From Pseudooceanicola atlanticus (GTDB lineage Bacteria > Pseudomonadota > Alphaproteobacteria > Rhodobacterales > Rhodobacteraceae), in the NCBI RefSeq assembly GCF_000768315.1, contig NZ_AQQX01000002.1:620001-684000 (forward strand): a stretch of DNA of 64,000 nt. The letters are read 5' to 3'. The notes under the pieces were generated by a model. It saw nothing but the letters and a program-made list of their open reading frames with translations. It had not been told where the DNA came from and ran no database searches. Within the stretch, counting starts at the first letter, position 1. Each line of letters begins with the position of its first letter. A program made the position numbers and the translations under genes. Below, piece after piece: positions 29,393 through 37,670 of this stretch.

Positions 29393-29412
29393 ACGCTGCT
29401 TCATGGCAGCGT
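29393..29412 (+). terminator. Stem-loop downstream of the MarR gene
   Basis: The stem ACGCTGC / GCAGCGT with a six-base loop is followed by a second small inverted repeat ACCAA-CCGGT-TTGGT and then GGTTTT. It probably ends transcription before the next, unrelated, operon. Confidence 0.45.
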
Positions 29413-29500
29413 ACCAACCGGTTTGGTGGTTTTCAGGCTGTCTGCTATCCTTCCGCCATTGGTAATTTGGATCCGGCCCTGAAACGCCGGGCTATTTCGC

Positions 29501-30478
29501 ATGACGGATGGCAGGTTCCCCTTGGTACTGGCGGCATGGCTGGTCCTTCCCGTGCAGCTCCACGCGCAACCCGCGGGCGAGCTTGTCCCCGTTCCGCCAA
29601 TCCCGACCACGCCCGGCGTCATGTTGGACACCCCCGCACCGATCATCGTGCCGCCGACCGTTTTGCCCAGCCCCGGCATCAGCGTGCCCGACATTGCCAT
29701 GCCGACGATTCCCGAGATGCCCGACGTGAACGGCCAAGGCTGGACGGGCGACCCGGTCGGGCTGCAACTGCGCTATTCCGCCGAGGTCGCGTTGTCGTCG
29801 TTACGGATGCAATTCGAACTCAGCAGCAAGTCCTTCGACCTCTGGCTGGGGCAGGAAGACCCGATCGCAAGTCGGGTCGAACCGTGGCGTCTGCGTCATC
29901 GTGAAATCCTGGCAGAGCTTCATGCACAACTGGCCGCCCATTCCCCACCAAAAACCGATCGCGTCGACACGGAGAACCTTAAGGCTCTGCTCGAGCAGGT
30001 CAAACAGGACGGCCTTCGGATGGAGGAAACCTTCAAACATGTCGACGCACGGCTGGATGCCCTGGCGGACCGGCGCGTTGCGTATTGCGAGGCGCAGCGG
30101 ACGGACCTCTTCATGGGCTGCATGCATTTCGAGCCCGAACCTGTCGCGGCCATCCCCGCAGGCCCGGATATTCTGGGTCTCTTCGACCAGACGCTGATCC
30201 GGACCTTCAACTTCGGCACCGTCACCCCGGTAGAGCTGACGGTGCTGACCTTTGATGAGGGTCGGTGGATTCGGTCGGAGGACCCGCAACTGCGCTACGG
30301 CAAACCCTTCCTGGTGGAGGTGGAATTCGACAAACCGACCAGCGCGAGATTTTTCGAAGTACCGCTGCGCTATTCCGAGGATCGCAGCCGCAGCGTCCGT
30401 GTCTTTGCGACATCGGACGCGCCGGAGATTTTCCGCTCGGGCCCCGTCATCCTGGATGATCCGAAGAGGAAGGAATGA
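29501..30478 (+). CDS. Exported protein of unknown function, proline-rich N-terminus
   Basis: Not recognised. 325 residues. A Sec signal peptide (residues about 1-23, ending QLHAQ) is followed by a proline-rich, low-complexity stretch to about residue 78 with repeated short PxxPxxP runs. A helical, charged central part (about 85-200; EILAELHAQL, LKALLEQVKQDG) looks able to form a coiled coil and contains Cys at YCEAQRTDLFMGC. The last 100 residues read as beta strands (FGTVTPVELTVLTF, KPFLVEVEFDKP). Its stop overlaps the start of the next gene (AATGA), so the two products are made together and probably act together in the periplasm or outside the cell. Confidence 0.8.
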   Translation: MTDGRFPLVLAAWLVLPVQLHAQPAGELVPVPPIPTTPGVMLDTPAPIIVPPTVLPSPGISVPDIAMPTIPEMPDVNGQGWTGDPVGLQLRYSAEVALSSLRMQFELSSKSFDLWLGQEDPIASRVEPWRLRHREILAELHAQLAAHSPPKTDRVDTENLKALLEQVKQDGLRMEETFKHVDARLDALADRRVAYCEAQRTDLFMGCMHFEPEPVAAIPAGPDILGLFDQTLIRTFNFGTVTPVELTVLTFDEGRWIRSEDPQLRYGKPFLVEVEFDKPTSARFFEVPLRYSEDRSRSVRVFATSDAPEIFRSGPVILDDPKRKE

Positions 30479-32724
30479 TGCGCCCCGTTATCCTTGCCTT
30501 GCTTGGAACGCTGCTTGCGGGCTTGCCCGCCATTGCCAATCCGGTGACCGAAGCGCGGGCCGCTTACCTGGCAGAGGACGCGCGGCAGGCTGATCTTGCG
30601 AAACGGATCAGGACGCTTGAGCAGCAGATCGAGGAAGCCGAGACGCGACAGAAGACACTGACCCAGACACGCGCCGATCTTGTCGCGCGGGTAGAGGTGC
30701 AGCGTGACAAGCTGCTGCAACTGGATACCGGCTATGCCGGCGCCATCCGCTGGCGCGGCCGCGAGCAAGCGATCCTCCAGGGCCGCTGGAAGGAGATGCT
30801 CGATAACCCCCGCGTCTTTGCACGGGCCGAGGTCAATCAGACCCGCCAGGCGCTGGCCACCCTGTCGACAGAGATAGCCGAACTGACCGCCAAACGCGCC
30901 GCGCTGCGCCCGGAGTTGGACAAGCGGAACGAGGCGTTGCAAGCGGCGGAGTTGGACGCGGATCACACAGCCGAGGTTACCAGCCTGGATGCCGACATTT
31001 TTGACATGCGGACGCGGCTGGACCTGCTGCGTCGGGGGGTGGCCGACAGCCTGAAGGCGCAGGAGGCCGCGTTCGAAGCATTCCGCACGGCCTCGGACGA
31101 GACGTTGCCGCCGGTTGTCGACAAGGTCCGCGTGATCGGGCCAGACGGTGTGGTCTTCGAAGCCGCCTGGGCACCCGACACCCTGCCGCAGAAGGCCGCA
31201 GACCGGTACTGTGGCTTGCCGCCCGTGAAGGGCAGCAGCGCCGAAACAGCCCCGGCCGATCCCGCACAAATGCGACTTGCCCGGGACATGGCGGAGATGG
31301 AGGCGACGCGGCGCACGGCCGAGGACACGATCAAGCGCAATGACGAGGTCATCGAGGAGCTGACCAAGCAGATCCGGGCCTACAACGACCAACAGATCGC
31401 TTTGAACACCCGCTTCGCGACGCTCTACAAGGAAATTGGCGAGTTGGAAAACACCAACCTCGCGATTGCGACCGTCATCGATATCGGCGTCGTCATCGCC
31501 GAGGTCGCCCTGACCGGCGGCGCGGCGACCGTGGCGCGCAAGGGGGCAGAGCTGGGCGTCGATGCCCTGGGCAAGATCACCGCCCGCGAATTGCGAAAAC
31601 AGGTGGGCGACCGGGTCAGCCGCCAATTGCACGGCAAGGCGATCGACGTGGCGCGCCGCGAATTCCTGGACGAAGCCAGCCGCCGCACCCGCATCACCGT
31701 GCAGATCCGCGGGGCCGAAGCGATCCGTAAGGAGGCAGCAGAACTGTTCGATGACGTCGCGCAGGAGGCCTTTCGCGAACACCTGAACAAGCTGACAACG
31801 GCTACGGTGGGCCGCGCCCTTGTGCGCAAGAAGGTCGCGGCGATGGCGGCCGATGCCGCGCCAGCCATGCAAGGAACGGCCGGTCTGCGCGCCGCCAAGA
31901 GCCTGGCAACCGATACGGTCGAGGGCGGGTTCGACAAGCTGGTCGGGTTCGCGGCCTACAAGGGCTACGAAAGGCTGCAGGCCTCGGGCAAGGATTGGAA
32001 GCGCGTCGCGACGGGTCTGCGCAGTCTCAAGCCGAACACGTTGCGTGATCTGGTGCCGGACAGCCCGGCGGATGTGGTAGGCATCGTCGGGGCGACCGCA
32101 AAGGCCGCCTTTGCATATAGTGTCGGTTTGGAAATCGACGAACGAACGCGCGAGGCCGCGACGATCACGGCGCAATACGGTGCCATCTACAAGATCAACG
32201 AAGAGATGTTCGTGAACCGCCTCGAATTGCGGAAAAAGAACTCTGAACTGGCCGATATGTCGGCCCGGGCGGAGGAAGAGCTGAATGCGATCCGAAAGGG
32301 GCTGCGCACCAATCGCCGGCTGGTCATCCTGGAAGATGCCGGGTTGAGCGACATGGACGCGGCACATCAGCTGGAGGTCACGTTCTCCAAACCGCTTGGA
32401 CAGGCACCGCAGCTGAACGTTGGCGGGATCGCTTTGACGGTCGAGGGTCAGGGCCCGGTCGGTAGCACCGTCTGGACCGCTGCGTTGCCGATGGAGCGGT
32501 TGAAGGACCGGACGGAGGAACAGAGCATCGCGATCGAAGGCGAAGATGCAGGTGGGCAAGGCGTCGACAGCTCTCCGGCCAGCCTGAACCTGCCGAAACT
32601 GTCGGAGGACGGCATGCACTTCTACGATCCGGGCATCGACGAATGCTATCGCCTGCCGATCAAGCCGGGGGATCCGCTGATCCTTGAATTCGAGGGGCTG
32701 AAAGCCGAATTCAAGATCCGGTAG
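30475..32724 (+). CDS. Large exported coiled-coil protein of unknown function
   Basis: Not recognised. 749 residues. Residues 1-21 are a signal peptide (ending PAIA). Residues about 25-200 are strongly coiled-coil (IRTLEQQIEEAETRQKTL, and heptad-rich following helices), and a second coiled-coil begins near 285. A small-residue hydrophobic stretch (about 325-355, IATVIDIGVVIAEVALTGG) could insert into a membrane; another lies near 535. Then come basic helices, and the last 130 residues look like a beta domain (LEVTFSKPLGQAPQLNV). It is translationally coupled to the upstream exported protein. Function cannot be assigned. Confidence 0.8.
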   Translation: MMRPVILALLGTLLAGLPAIANPVTEARAAYLAEDARQADLAKRIRTLEQQIEEAETRQKTLTQTRADLVARVEVQRDKLLQLDTGYAGAIRWRGREQAILQGRWKEMLDNPRVFARAEVNQTRQALATLSTEIAELTAKRAALRPELDKRNEALQAAELDADHTAEVTSLDADIFDMRTRLDLLRRGVADSLKAQEAAFEAFRTASDETLPPVVDKVRVIGPDGVVFEAAWAPDTLPQKAADRYCGLPPVKGSSAETAPADPAQMRLARDMAEMEATRRTAEDTIKRNDEVIEELTKQIRAYNDQQIALNTRFATLYKEIGELENTNLAIATVIDIGVVIAEVALTGGAATVARKGAELGVDALGKITARELRKQVGDRVSRQLHGKAIDVARREFLDEASRRTRITVQIRGAEAIRKEAAELFDDVAQEAFREHLNKLTTATVGRALVRKKVAAMAADAAPAMQGTAGLRAAKSLATDTVEGGFDKLVGFAAYKGYERLQASGKDWKRVATGLRSLKPNTLRDLVPDSPADVVGIVGATAKAAFAYSVGLEIDERTREAATITAQYGAIYKINEEMFVNRLELRKKNSELADMSARAEEELNAIRKGLRTNRRLVILEDAGLSDMDAAHQLEVTFSKPLGQAPQLNVGGIALTVEGQGPVGSTVWTAALPMERLKDRTEEQSIAIEGEDAGGQGVDSSPASLNLPKLSEDGMHFYDPGIDECYRLPIKPGDPLILEFEGLKAEFKIR

Positions 32725-32859
32725 ATGGACCCCCAGCTGACGCCGTTTCGGCTCTATTGGGGCGCCACGCCGCCCATGACACCGTGCCCCTGATGGCGCG
32801 CGATTGAAATTCGCGGTGACGAGGGCTACAGAACCCCCAGACCGCAAAGGATATCGCGC

Positions 32860-33474
32860 GTGACCAACCATCTTTACAAACGTGACCTGCCCGAGGGGCT
32901 GGATCTTGGGCCCGTCGTGGCGATTGATTGCGAGACGATGGGTCTGAACCCGCATCGCGACAGGCTCTGCGTGGTGCAGATGTCGGGGGGCGACGGCCAT
33001 TCGCATATCGTGCAGATCGAGAAGGGTCAGACCGAGGCCCCGAACCTCTGCGCGATGCTGACCGATGCAAAGGTACTGAAGCTGTTCCACTTCGGCCGTT
33101 TCGACATTGCCGCGCTGTTCAACACATTCGGCGCGCTGACCGCTCCGGTCTATTGCACCAAGATCGCCAGCCGGCTGGTGCGGACCTACACGGACCGCCA
33201 CGGACTGAAGAACCTGACCCAGGAGTTGATCGGTGTGGACCTGTCCAAACAGCAGCAGAGCTCTGACTGGGGGGCGGCAGACCTGACGGACGCGCAACTG
33301 GATTACGCGGCCTCCGACGTTCTCTACCTGCACCGGTTGCGCGAAGAACTGGACAAGCGGCTGGCCCGCGAGGGCCGCACCCATGTGGCGCAGGCCTGTT
33401 TCGATTTCCTGCCGATGCGCGCGCAGCTGGACCTGATGGGCTGGCCCGACACCGACATCTTCGCCCATTCATGA
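32860..33474 (+). CDS. rnd: Ribonuclease D, short form
   Basis: A 204-residue DEDDy 3'-5' exoribonuclease domain: Asp23 and Glu25 in AIDCETMGL, Asp in GRFDIAALF, and Tyr/Asp in LDYAASDVLYLHRL. The HRDC domains of E. coli RNase D (about 375 residues) are missing, as is usual for alphaproteobacterial short forms. The start is GTG, with AAAGGA upstream. It probably matures the 3' ends of tRNA and other stable RNAs. It overlaps the isomerase gene by 4 bp. Confidence 0.9.
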   Translation: MTNHLYKRDLPEGLDLGPVVAIDCETMGLNPHRDRLCVVQMSGGDGHSHIVQIEKGQTEAPNLCAMLTDAKVLKLFHFGRFDIAALFNTFGALTAPVYCTKIASRLVRTYTDRHGLKNLTQELIGVDLSKQQQSSDWGAADLTDAQLDYAASDVLYLHRLREELDKRLAREGRTHVAQACFDFLPMRAQLDLMGWPDTDIFAHS

Positions 33475-34430
33475 GCGCCGCCACCGATACCGCCCGCCGG
33501 GTCATCCGGACCGAGGCCGACGCCCTGACAACCCTGGCCGACACGATCGACGGCGGCTTTGAAGAGGCCGTGCAGGTAATGCTGGCCGCCAAGGGCCGGA
33601 TCATCGTCTGTGGCATGGGCAAATCTGGGCATATCGCGCGCAAGATCGCGGCCACCCTCGCCTCGACCGGGACGCCCGCGCAATTCGTGCACCCGGCAGA
33701 GGCAAGCCATGGCGATCTGGGCATGCTGACCAAGGACGATGTCGTTCTGGTCCTGTCCAATAGCGGCGAGACGCCGGAACTGGCCGACGTGATCGGCTAT
33801 ACCCGCCGGTTCCACATCCCGATGATCGGGGTCGCTTCGCGCGCCGGATCGACGCTGCTGCAACAATCCGACATCGCGCTGGTCCTGCCCCCCGCGCCCG
33901 AGGCCTGCGGCACGGGCGTGGTTCCGACGACCTCGACGACGATGACGCTGGCCCTTGGCGATGCGCTGGCCGTGGCGCTGATGGAACATCGCCAGTTCAC
34001 GGCCGAGCATTTCCGCGAATTCCACCCCGGCGGCAAACTGGGCGCCATGCTGAGCCGTGTGCGCGACCTGATGCATCGCGACGCCGCGCTGCCACTTGTC
34101 ACCGGCGACACGCCCATGGCCGAGGCACTGCTGGAAATCAGCCGCAAGGGCTTTGGCGTGGTCGGCGTGACCGATGCCGATGGTCGTCTGACCGGGATCA
34201 TCACCGATGGTGACCTTCGTCGCCACATGGAAGGCCTGCTGGATCACAAAGCCGCCGAGGTCATGACGGCCGCCCCCCGCACCATCGCCCCCGATGCGCT
34301 GGCCGAAGAGGCCGTAGGCGTCATGAACGATCGCAAGATCACCTGCCTCTTCGTGCTGGACCCGGATGGGGACGGCGCTGCCGAAGGGCTACTGCACATC
34401 CATGATTGCCTGCGGGTCGGACTGGGCTGA
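33471..34430 (+). CDS. kdsD: Arabinose-5-phosphate isomerase (KpsF/GutQ/KdsD family)
   Basis: A 319-residue enzyme that converts ribulose 5-phosphate to arabinose 5-phosphate, the first step to KDO for lipopolysaccharide. Residues about 1-200 are a SIS domain (IIVCGMGKSGHIARKIAATLASTG in part; VLVLSNSGETPEL; PTTSTTMTLALGDALA), and the rest two CBS repeats (DLMHRDAALPLV, GIITDGDLRRHM). Its neighbours are the Lpt genes, consistent with LPS assembly; kdsB is encoded at 46,379. Confidence 0.93.
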   Translation: MSAATDTARRVIRTEADALTTLADTIDGGFEEAVQVMLAAKGRIIVCGMGKSGHIARKIAATLASTGTPAQFVHPAEASHGDLGMLTKDDVVLVLSNSGETPELADVIGYTRRFHIPMIGVASRAGSTLLQQSDIALVLPPAPEACGTGVVPTTSTTMTLALGDALAVALMEHRQFTAEHFREFHPGGKLGAMLSRVRDLMHRDAALPLVTGDTPMAEALLEISRKGFGVVGVTDADGRLTGIITDGDLRRHMEGLLDHKAAEVMTAAPRTIAPDALAEEAVGVMNDRKITCLFVLDPDGDGAAEGLLHIHDCLRVGLG

Positions 34431-35038
34431 TGGCCAGATCGCAGGACGGCTATTCGCGGCTGGTCGGATGGTTGAAGATCGTTCTGCCGCTGGGCGCGCT
34501 TGCGCTGCTGTCGACGGTGTTCCTGTTGTCGCGCACGCAAGAGGCCACCCAGGACTTGCCCTATGCCGAGGTCGAGGTCGGCGATGACGGGCTGGTGGAA
34601 AGGGTTCTGAACCCGACCTTTGCAGGCGCGACGGAGAATGGCGACCTGATCGCCTTTGTCGCCGAAACCGCGCGGCCCGTCGGCCAGGGACTGAACCGGT
34701 TGCGGGCGATGGAGTTCAGCGGACGTGTCGACCTGACCACCGGAAGCTCGATCACCTTCGAATCCGACACTGCCTTCGTCGACCAACCCGAGGACGAGGC
34801 GCGACTGACCGGCAGCGTGGTGATCGCCTCATCAACCGGGTACCGCGCGGAAACCGAAGCCCTGACCACCAAACTGACCCGTATCCAGGCTGAAACAGAC
34901 GGGGAAGTCGTGGCGACCGGCCCCTTCGGCCGCTTCACAGCCGGTAAGATGGTCGTGACCACGATCGGGAACGGGCCTGACGTGGACATGGTTTTCACCG
35001 ACGGCGTTAAGCTGATATACAACTCGAGGTCTGAGTGA
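34430..35038 (+). CDS. lptC: LPS export ABC transporter periplasmic protein LptC
   Basis: A 202-residue protein with one N-terminal membrane anchor (about residues 15-33, LPLGALALLSTVFLLS) and a periplasmic beta-jellyroll domain. It connects the LptBFG ATPase/permease to the LptA bridge. The ATG shares its A with the TGA stop of kdsD, and LptA follows after 10 bp. Sequence conservation in this family is low; context makes the call firm. Confidence 0.88.
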   Translation: MARSQDGYSRLVGWLKIVLPLGALALLSTVFLLSRTQEATQDLPYAEVEVGDDGLVERVLNPTFAGATENGDLIAFVAETARPVGQGLNRLRAMEFSGRVDLTTGSSITFESDTAFVDQPEDEARLTGSVVIASSTGYRAETEALTTKLTRIQAETDGEVVATGPFGRFTAGKMVVTTIGNGPDVDMVFTDGVKLIYNSRSE

Positions 35039-35048
35039 GGATTTTAGG

Positions 35049-35528
35049 ATGAAACGCATTTCCCTGGCCTTGGCGAGCCTTATGGTTCTCCTGCCTGTCC
35101 TCGCTCTGGCGCAGGCGACGGCCTTCGGCTCCGGTGGGGCCGATCCCGATGCGCCCGTCGAGGTGGAGAGCGACAGCCTGAGCGTCAACCAGGGCGATGG
35201 CACCGCCGAATTCATGGGCAATGTAGTGATTATCCAGGGAGATATGCGCCTGGGCGCGCCCCGGGTCCTTGTCGTCTACGACGAAAACGGCGAACGCATC
35301 CAGAGGCTGGAAGCCACCGGCGGCGTGACGCTGGTATCCGGTGAGGACGCAGCCGAAGCGGAACGGGCGGATTACGATATCGACAACGGCATGGTGGTGA
35401 TGCGGGGCAATGTTCTTCTGGTTCAGGGTGAGTCGACCCTTGAATCACAGCAGATGACGGTCGATCTGAACGCCGGTACGGCGCAGATGGACGGGCGTGT
35501 CCGGACGCTGCTGAACCAAAGGAACTGA
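35049..35528 (+). CDS. lptA: LPS transport periplasmic protein LptA
   Basis: A 159-residue OstA-like protein with a Sec signal peptide (ending ALAQA near residue 22). VEVESDSLSVNQGDGTAEFMGNVVIIQGDMRL (in part) is the typical LptA beta-strand start, and the strands repeat to the C-terminus. LptA polymerises into the periplasmic bridge that carries LPS to LptD. It lies between lptC and lptB in the conserved order. Confidence 0.92.
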   Translation: MKRISLALASLMVLLPVLALAQATAFGSGGADPDAPVEVESDSLSVNQGDGTAEFMGNVVIIQGDMRLGAPRVLVVYDENGERIQRLEATGGVTLVSGEDAAEAERADYDIDNGMVVMRGNVLLVQGESTLESQQMTVDLNAGTAQMDGRVRTLLNQRN

Positions 35529-35530
35529 CC

Positions 35531-36289
35531 TTGGCCCGACCCGACCTTCAACTTCATACCGGCGATCAGGGATTGCGCATCGACCATCTGCGCAAATCCT
35601 ATCGCAAGCGCGTCGTGATCCGCGACGTGACGATGAAGGTCGACCAGGGCGAGGTTGCGGCCCTTCTGGGACCGAACGGATCGGGCAAGACGACGACCTT
35701 CTACGCTGTTGCGGGCCTAGTCGTGCCCGAGGGCGGCAAGGTCACCGTGGACGGGCGCGATGTGACCAGCCTGCCGATGTATCGGCGGGCCCGGCTGGGT
35801 ATCGGCTACTTGCCGCAGGAAATGTCGATCTTTCGCGGCCTGTCGGTCGAGGACAACATCTCGGCGATTCTCGACATCACCCATGCGGACCGTCACAAGC
35901 GGCGGGAGCGGCTGGAAGAGCTGTTGTCCGAGTTTTCGATCGAGCATCTGCGCCGCGCCCCAGCCCTGGCCCTGTCGGGTGGTGAGCGACGCCGGGTTGA
36001 AATTGCCCGCTGCCTGGCCGCGGATCCGAAATACCTGCTGCTGGACGAACCTTTTGCCGGGGTCGACCCGATCTCGGTCGCGGATATCCGCCACCTTGTC
36101 GCCGATCTGAAGAAGCGGGGAATCGGTGTCCTGATCACCGACCACAACGTGCGTGAAACGCTCGAAATCGTCGATCGCGCCTATATTCTGCACGATGGCA
36201 AGGTCCTGATGTCGGGAACGCCGGACGAAGTGGTGCAAAACGAGAACGTGCGCCGGGTCTACCTGGGCGACAGCTTCCGCATTTCCTGA
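35531..36289 (+). CDS. lptB: LPS export ABC transporter ATP-binding protein LptB
   Basis: A 252-residue ATPase. Walker A is GPNGSGKTT (about residue 47), the signature LSGGERRRVEIARCL, Walker B YLLLDEPFAGVDP, and the H-loop ITDHNVRETL with the typical LptB asparagine-valine-arginine. It powers extraction of LPS from the inner membrane with LptFG. The start is a TTG just 2 bp after the lptA stop, preceded by AGGAAC; the next ATG in frame lies after the first conserved strand. Confidence 0.95.
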   Translation: MARPDLQLHTGDQGLRIDHLRKSYRKRVVIRDVTMKVDQGEVAALLGPNGSGKTTTFYAVAGLVVPEGGKVTVDGRDVTSLPMYRRARLGIGYLPQEMSIFRGLSVEDNISAILDITHADRHKRRERLEELLSEFSIEHLRRAPALALSGGERRRVEIARCLAADPKYLLLDEPFAGVDPISVADIRHLVADLKKRGIGVLITDHNVRETLEIVDRAYILHDGKVLMSGTPDEVVQNENVRRVYLGDSFRIS

Positions 36290-36351
36290 GATTCGCTGCG
36301 CCGCGGCGCGAACTCCTGCAATCTCTTGCCAACCATCGCGCATGAGATCCA

Positions 36352-36384
36352 TTGACAGGTGCCGCCACACTCCCTTCATATAGA
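36352..36384 (+). promoter_or_regulatory. Candidate sigma-70-type promoter for hpf
   Basis: A consensus TTGACA (36,352-36,357) is followed after 17-21 bases by the AT-rich stretch TTCATATAGA. It lies about 160 bp upstream of hpf in the 257-bp gap after lptB, which otherwise shows no gene. Confidence 0.4.
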
Positions 36385-36546
36385 GGTATGACAGGCCTGC
36401 ATCCGCTCCTGATCCTTCAGACAGTTTTCTTGCGAAAATTGCGCGAGATCAACGAGATGCGCCTGTTTTTCCGTAGCATTCGAACCTGAATTCCGGGGGC
36501 TTTCCGCGCCCGGTTCACGTGCGAAGTGTAAAGAAAAGGAGACGGA

Positions 36547-37116
36547 ATGCGTTACGAAGTCACTGGTAAGCATATTGATGTGGGCGAGGCCCTGCAGACC
36601 CACGTCCGAACGGAGCTTGGGTCGGTCATGGAGAAATATTCTCAGCGCCCCACCGACGCCACCGTCATCTTTTCCAAGTCCGGCCACGAATATGTCTGCG
36701 AGGCCACGGTTCACCTCAGCTCTGGGCTGAATGCCGCCGCCAAGGCACATGCCACTGAAATCTATGGCGCTTTTGACGATGCTTGCGAGAAAATGGACAA
36801 GCAGTTGCGCCGCTACAAGCGCCGGTTGAAGGACCATCACAAGGCACGCTCGGAACCTGTTGAACTTTTGGGTGCCTCCTCGTATATCCTCGCCGCGGAG
36901 CAGGACGACGTGGAAGCCGAAGCCGAAACACTGCAGCCGATCATCGTGGCAGAGATGGAGACCAAGATCCCCTCTCTTAGCGTTGGTGAAGCGGTGATGC
37001 AGATGGAGCTTGCAGGTGCGCCGGTTCTCGTGTTCCGAAACGAGGGTAAGGACGGGGTCAACGTCGTATATCGCCGCGATGATGGCAATATCGGCTGGAT
37101 CGACCCGCGCAACTGA
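36547..37116 (+). CDS. hpf: Ribosome hibernation-promoting factor, long form
   Basis: A 189-residue protein. Residues 1-about 100 are the S30AE domain (VTGKHIDVGEALQTHVR, AHATEIYGAFDDACEKMDKQLRRYKRR in part), which binds the 30S decoding site. The C-terminal region about 130-189 (IPSLSVGEAVMQMEL, VYRRDDGNIGWIDPR) is the dimerisation domain that pairs ribosomes into 100S particles. It has a good AAAAGGAG site and is followed by ptsN. Confidence 0.95.
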   Translation: MRYEVTGKHIDVGEALQTHVRTELGSVMEKYSQRPTDATVIFSKSGHEYVCEATVHLSSGLNAAAKAHATEIYGAFDDACEKMDKQLRRYKRRLKDHHKARSEPVELLGASSYILAAEQDDVEAEAETLQPIIVAEMETKIPSLSVGEAVMQMELAGAPVLVFRNEGKDGVNVVYRRDDGNIGWIDPRN

Positions 37117-37122
37117 GCAGAC

Positions 37123-37140
37123 GGGGCCGAAGGGGGCCCC
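37123..37140 (+). terminator. Stem-loop between hpf and ptsN
   Basis: The stem GGGGCC / GGCCCC with loop GAAGGG is followed by TTAAG. It is too short of Ts for a strong terminator and may attenuate read-through from hpf into ptsN. Confidence 0.4.
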
Positions 37141-37161
37141 TTAAGCTCCACGGTAGGGTAC

Positions 37162-37626
37162 ATGAATCTTTCAGAGATCCTGAGACCCGAGGCAATCAAG
37201 GTGGTTGCCTCGGCGTCGTCGAAGAAGCGTTTGTTGCATGACATCGGCGAGCTCGCCCATGGTGTCTATGGCTACGACTCCACCCTCGTGATCGAGGCGT
37301 TGATGGAGCGTGAGAGCCTGGGCCCGACCGGCGTGGGCAATGGCGTGGCCCTGCCCCATGCGCGCCTGGCCGAGGTGACCGACATGTCGGCCGCCTTCAT
37401 TCTGCTGGAAAAGCCCGTGAATTTCGACGCGGTCGACCGCCAGCCCGTCGACGTCGTGATGGCCTTGTTCGCGCCCGAAGCCGCAGGTGTGGAACATCTG
37501 AAGGCGCTGGCGCTGGTGTCACGTACCCTGCGCAGTGCCGACCTGTGCAACAAGCTGCGGGCGAACCATGATCCGGCGACGCTCTATGCTCTGCTGACGC
37601 AGGATCAGAATACCCAGGCTGCCTGA
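37162..37626 (+). CDS. ptsN: PTS IIA-like nitrogen regulatory protein PtsN
   Basis: A 154-residue PTS EIIA (fructose/mannitol type) domain. The phosphorylated His is in GVALPHARLAEV. EIIA-Ntr is the output protein of the nitrogen PTS (EI-Ntr and NPr) and controls potassium transport and metabolic regulators rather than sugar uptake. The hpf-ptsN pair is a conserved proteobacterial arrangement, here without rpoN. Confidence 0.93.
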   Translation: MNLSEILRPEAIKVVASASSKKRLLHDIGELAHGVYGYDSTLVIEALMERESLGPTGVGNGVALPHARLAEVTDMSAAFILLEKPVNFDAVDRQPVDVVMALFAPEAAGVEHLKALALVSRTLRSADLCNKLRANHDPATLYALLTQDQNTQAA

Positions 37627-37638
37627 CGGTAGCTCATT

Positions 37639-37670
37639 GGTCCTGACGGCCCCGCGCTCGGGTCAGGACC
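37639..37670. terminator. Stem-loop between convergent ptsN and sulfotransferase genes
   Basis: A perfect 9-bp stem GGTCCTGAC / GTCAGGACC with a 14-base loop, followed on the plus strand by GTTT. It overlaps the last codons of the minus-strand sulfotransferase gene and probably acts in both directions. Confidence 0.6.

Noticed and set aside
30475-32724. A two-component pore-forming toxin (coiled coil plus hydrophobic hairpin)
   Set aside because: The hydrophobic stretches are only moderate and the length and C-terminal beta domain do not fit a toxin family I know; kept as an open idea, not a call.
32725-32793. A 22-codon frame right after the large coiled-coil gene
   Set aside because: Starts at the base after the stop and has no ribosome binding site or conserved look.
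30370-33468. A very long open frame (about 1,030 codons) on the minus strand
   Set aside because: It runs antisense to three well-supported plus-strand genes and reflects GC-rich third positions; its translation has no recognisable domain.
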